In this document: positions 63,479 to 64,000 of the stretch, piece by piece | Layout of the letters: each line of letters begins with the position of its first letter | Position numbering within the stretch: position 1 is the first letter of the stretch | DNA from: Flagellimonas pelagia | GTDB lineage: Bacteria; Bacteroidota; Bacteroidia; Flavobacteriales; Flavobacteriaceae | NCBI RefSeq assembly: GCF_003584135.1 | Contig: NZ_QXFI01000036.1 | Location: forward strand, 248,001 to 312,000 | Direction of reading: 5' to 3' | Length of the DNA stretch: 64,000 nt | Notes under the pieces: generated by a model | The model's input: only the letters and a program-made list of their open reading frames with translations | Databases searched by the model: none | Told to the model about the DNA's origin: nothing | Made by a program: the position numbers and the translations under genes

Positions 63479-64000
63479 TTATATGTGGTCCACATTGTAG
63501 ACCAGTCTTACACTTTTATACTTGGAAATAGCATTAAAAGATCGTTCGATCCTTTTAATGCTATTTTTTGTTTGTGCCAGTGGGTACTCACGAGGTATCT
63601 TGATGAGGACGTTCTTTAAATAATCCCTACGGATGCGGGCCACTGGTGGATATTCAGGACCCAGTACCGGAATCTTGAGCACATTTCGCAACGAACTGGC
63701 CAACCAATCCGAAGCCTCGTTCAATTTATTGAAATCCCTATCCTTTAAAGTAATCTTGATGATACGCACCAAAGGTGGGTATTTAAACTGTTCCCTTTCA
63801 TACAGCTGCTCGGTGAACATTTTTTCGTAATCATTGGTAGTGACCTGTTGCAAGATCTGATGATAAGGATTATAACTCTGGATCAACACCTTGCCGCGTT
63901 TTTGGGTACGCCCTGCCCTACCCGCCACTTGGGTGAGCATTTGAAAACTACGCTCATGGGCACGGTAATCCGGAAAATTGAGCATGGTGTCCGCATTCAT
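63479..64000 (-). CDS. priA: Primosomal protein N' (PriA), C-terminal fragment
   Basis: Only the C-terminal 173 residues are in the window; the 5' part lies beyond the right edge. MLNFPDYRAHERSFQMLTQVAGRAGR is the last helicase motif region of PriA, followed by KRGKVLIQSYNPYH and the C-terminal domain (VLGPEYPPVARIRRDYLKNVLIK). PriA restarts collapsed replication forks. Convergent with the response regulator, with adjacent stop codons. Confidence 0.93.
   Translation of the reverse strand: MNADTMLNFPDYRAHERSFQMLTQVAGRAGRTQKRGKVLIQSYNPYHQILQQVTTNDYEKMFTEQLYEREQFKYPPLVRIIKITLKDRDFNKLNEASDWLASSLRNVLKIPVLGPEYPPVARIRRDYLKNVLIKIPREYPLAQTKNSIKRIERSFNAISKYKSVRLVYNVDHI
63529..63569 (+). terminator. 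Terminator of the response regulator inside priA
   Basis: Stem of about 15 pairs with one bulge (63529-63543 with 63548-63563), 4-nt loop, then T6 on the plus strand. It lies 50 nt past the response regulator stop, within the priA 3' coding part. Confidence 0.75.

Overview
This window looks like chromosomal DNA of a marine member of the Flavobacteriaceae (Bacteroidota), probably Muricauda/Allomuricauda-like; the genus is an inference. Evidence: promoters of the Bacteroidota type (TTG, about 19 nt, TAnnTTTG), little use of Shine-Dalgarno sites, flavobacterial families of unknown function (DUF4835, DUF4294, DUF4249, DUF6095, DUF6495, DUF6913), a TonB receptor/DUF4249 pair, a type IX secretion (T9SS) C-terminal sorting domain with SprB-like repeats, and a monomeric isocitrate dehydrogenase. 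I saw no rRNA, tRNA, insertion sequence, prophage or CRISPR array.

Layout. 1-10.6 kb is a minus-strand housekeeping block: histidine kinase (cut by the left edge), coaE, YbbR-like protein, glycosyltransferase, fabI, recN, then a bamD-rpoZ-coaBC-DUF4835 operon (recN may belong to it) and DUF6913-dapA. 10.6-12.3 kb holds a 5'-nucleotidase split into two coupled genes. 12.3-16.6 kb is GNAT-prmC-LOG-ligA-small unknown, divergent from ribD-HAD-DMT-yigZ. 20.4-23.0 kb is dnaA, a low-molecular-weight phosphatase and an RsmI-like methyltransferase. 23.0-26.2 kb carries a lysozyme-fold protein, then dapF-GNAT-mltG. 26.3-34.1 kb carries a DegP/HtrA protease, a long GAPDH, a membrane coiled-coil protein, trmD, rplS, an unexplained spacer with its own terminator (candidate small RNA) and icd. 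34.3-43.9 kb holds a TonB receptor/DUF4249 pair, a GntP permease, small conserved unknowns, an M42 peptidase, a NUDIX protein and hisS.

43.9-61.3 kb is the striking part: a minus-strand cluster closed by terminators at both ends. In transcription order it encodes a 745-residue predicted outer-membrane barrel protein, a 1133-residue secreted Fn3-type protein ending in a polymorphic-toxin C-terminus, two paralogous small immunity-like proteins, a 1602-residue beta-rich protein of unknown function, a 702-residue Fn3 protein and a 1159-residue SprB-repeat protein with a T9SS sorting domain. The toxin tip keeps the residues expected of the bacterial RNase A-like CdiA-CT fold, and base composition falls sharply just after a pre-toxin-like segment, as expected of an exchangeable toxin/immunity cassette. 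I propose a flavobacterial surface system for contact-dependent toxin delivery; the export route is unknown, because the toxin itself has no T9SS sorting domain.

61.4-64 kb returns to housekeeping: rpsF-rpsR-rplI with tandem terminators, a LytTR response regulator and the 3' end of priA (cut by the right edge).
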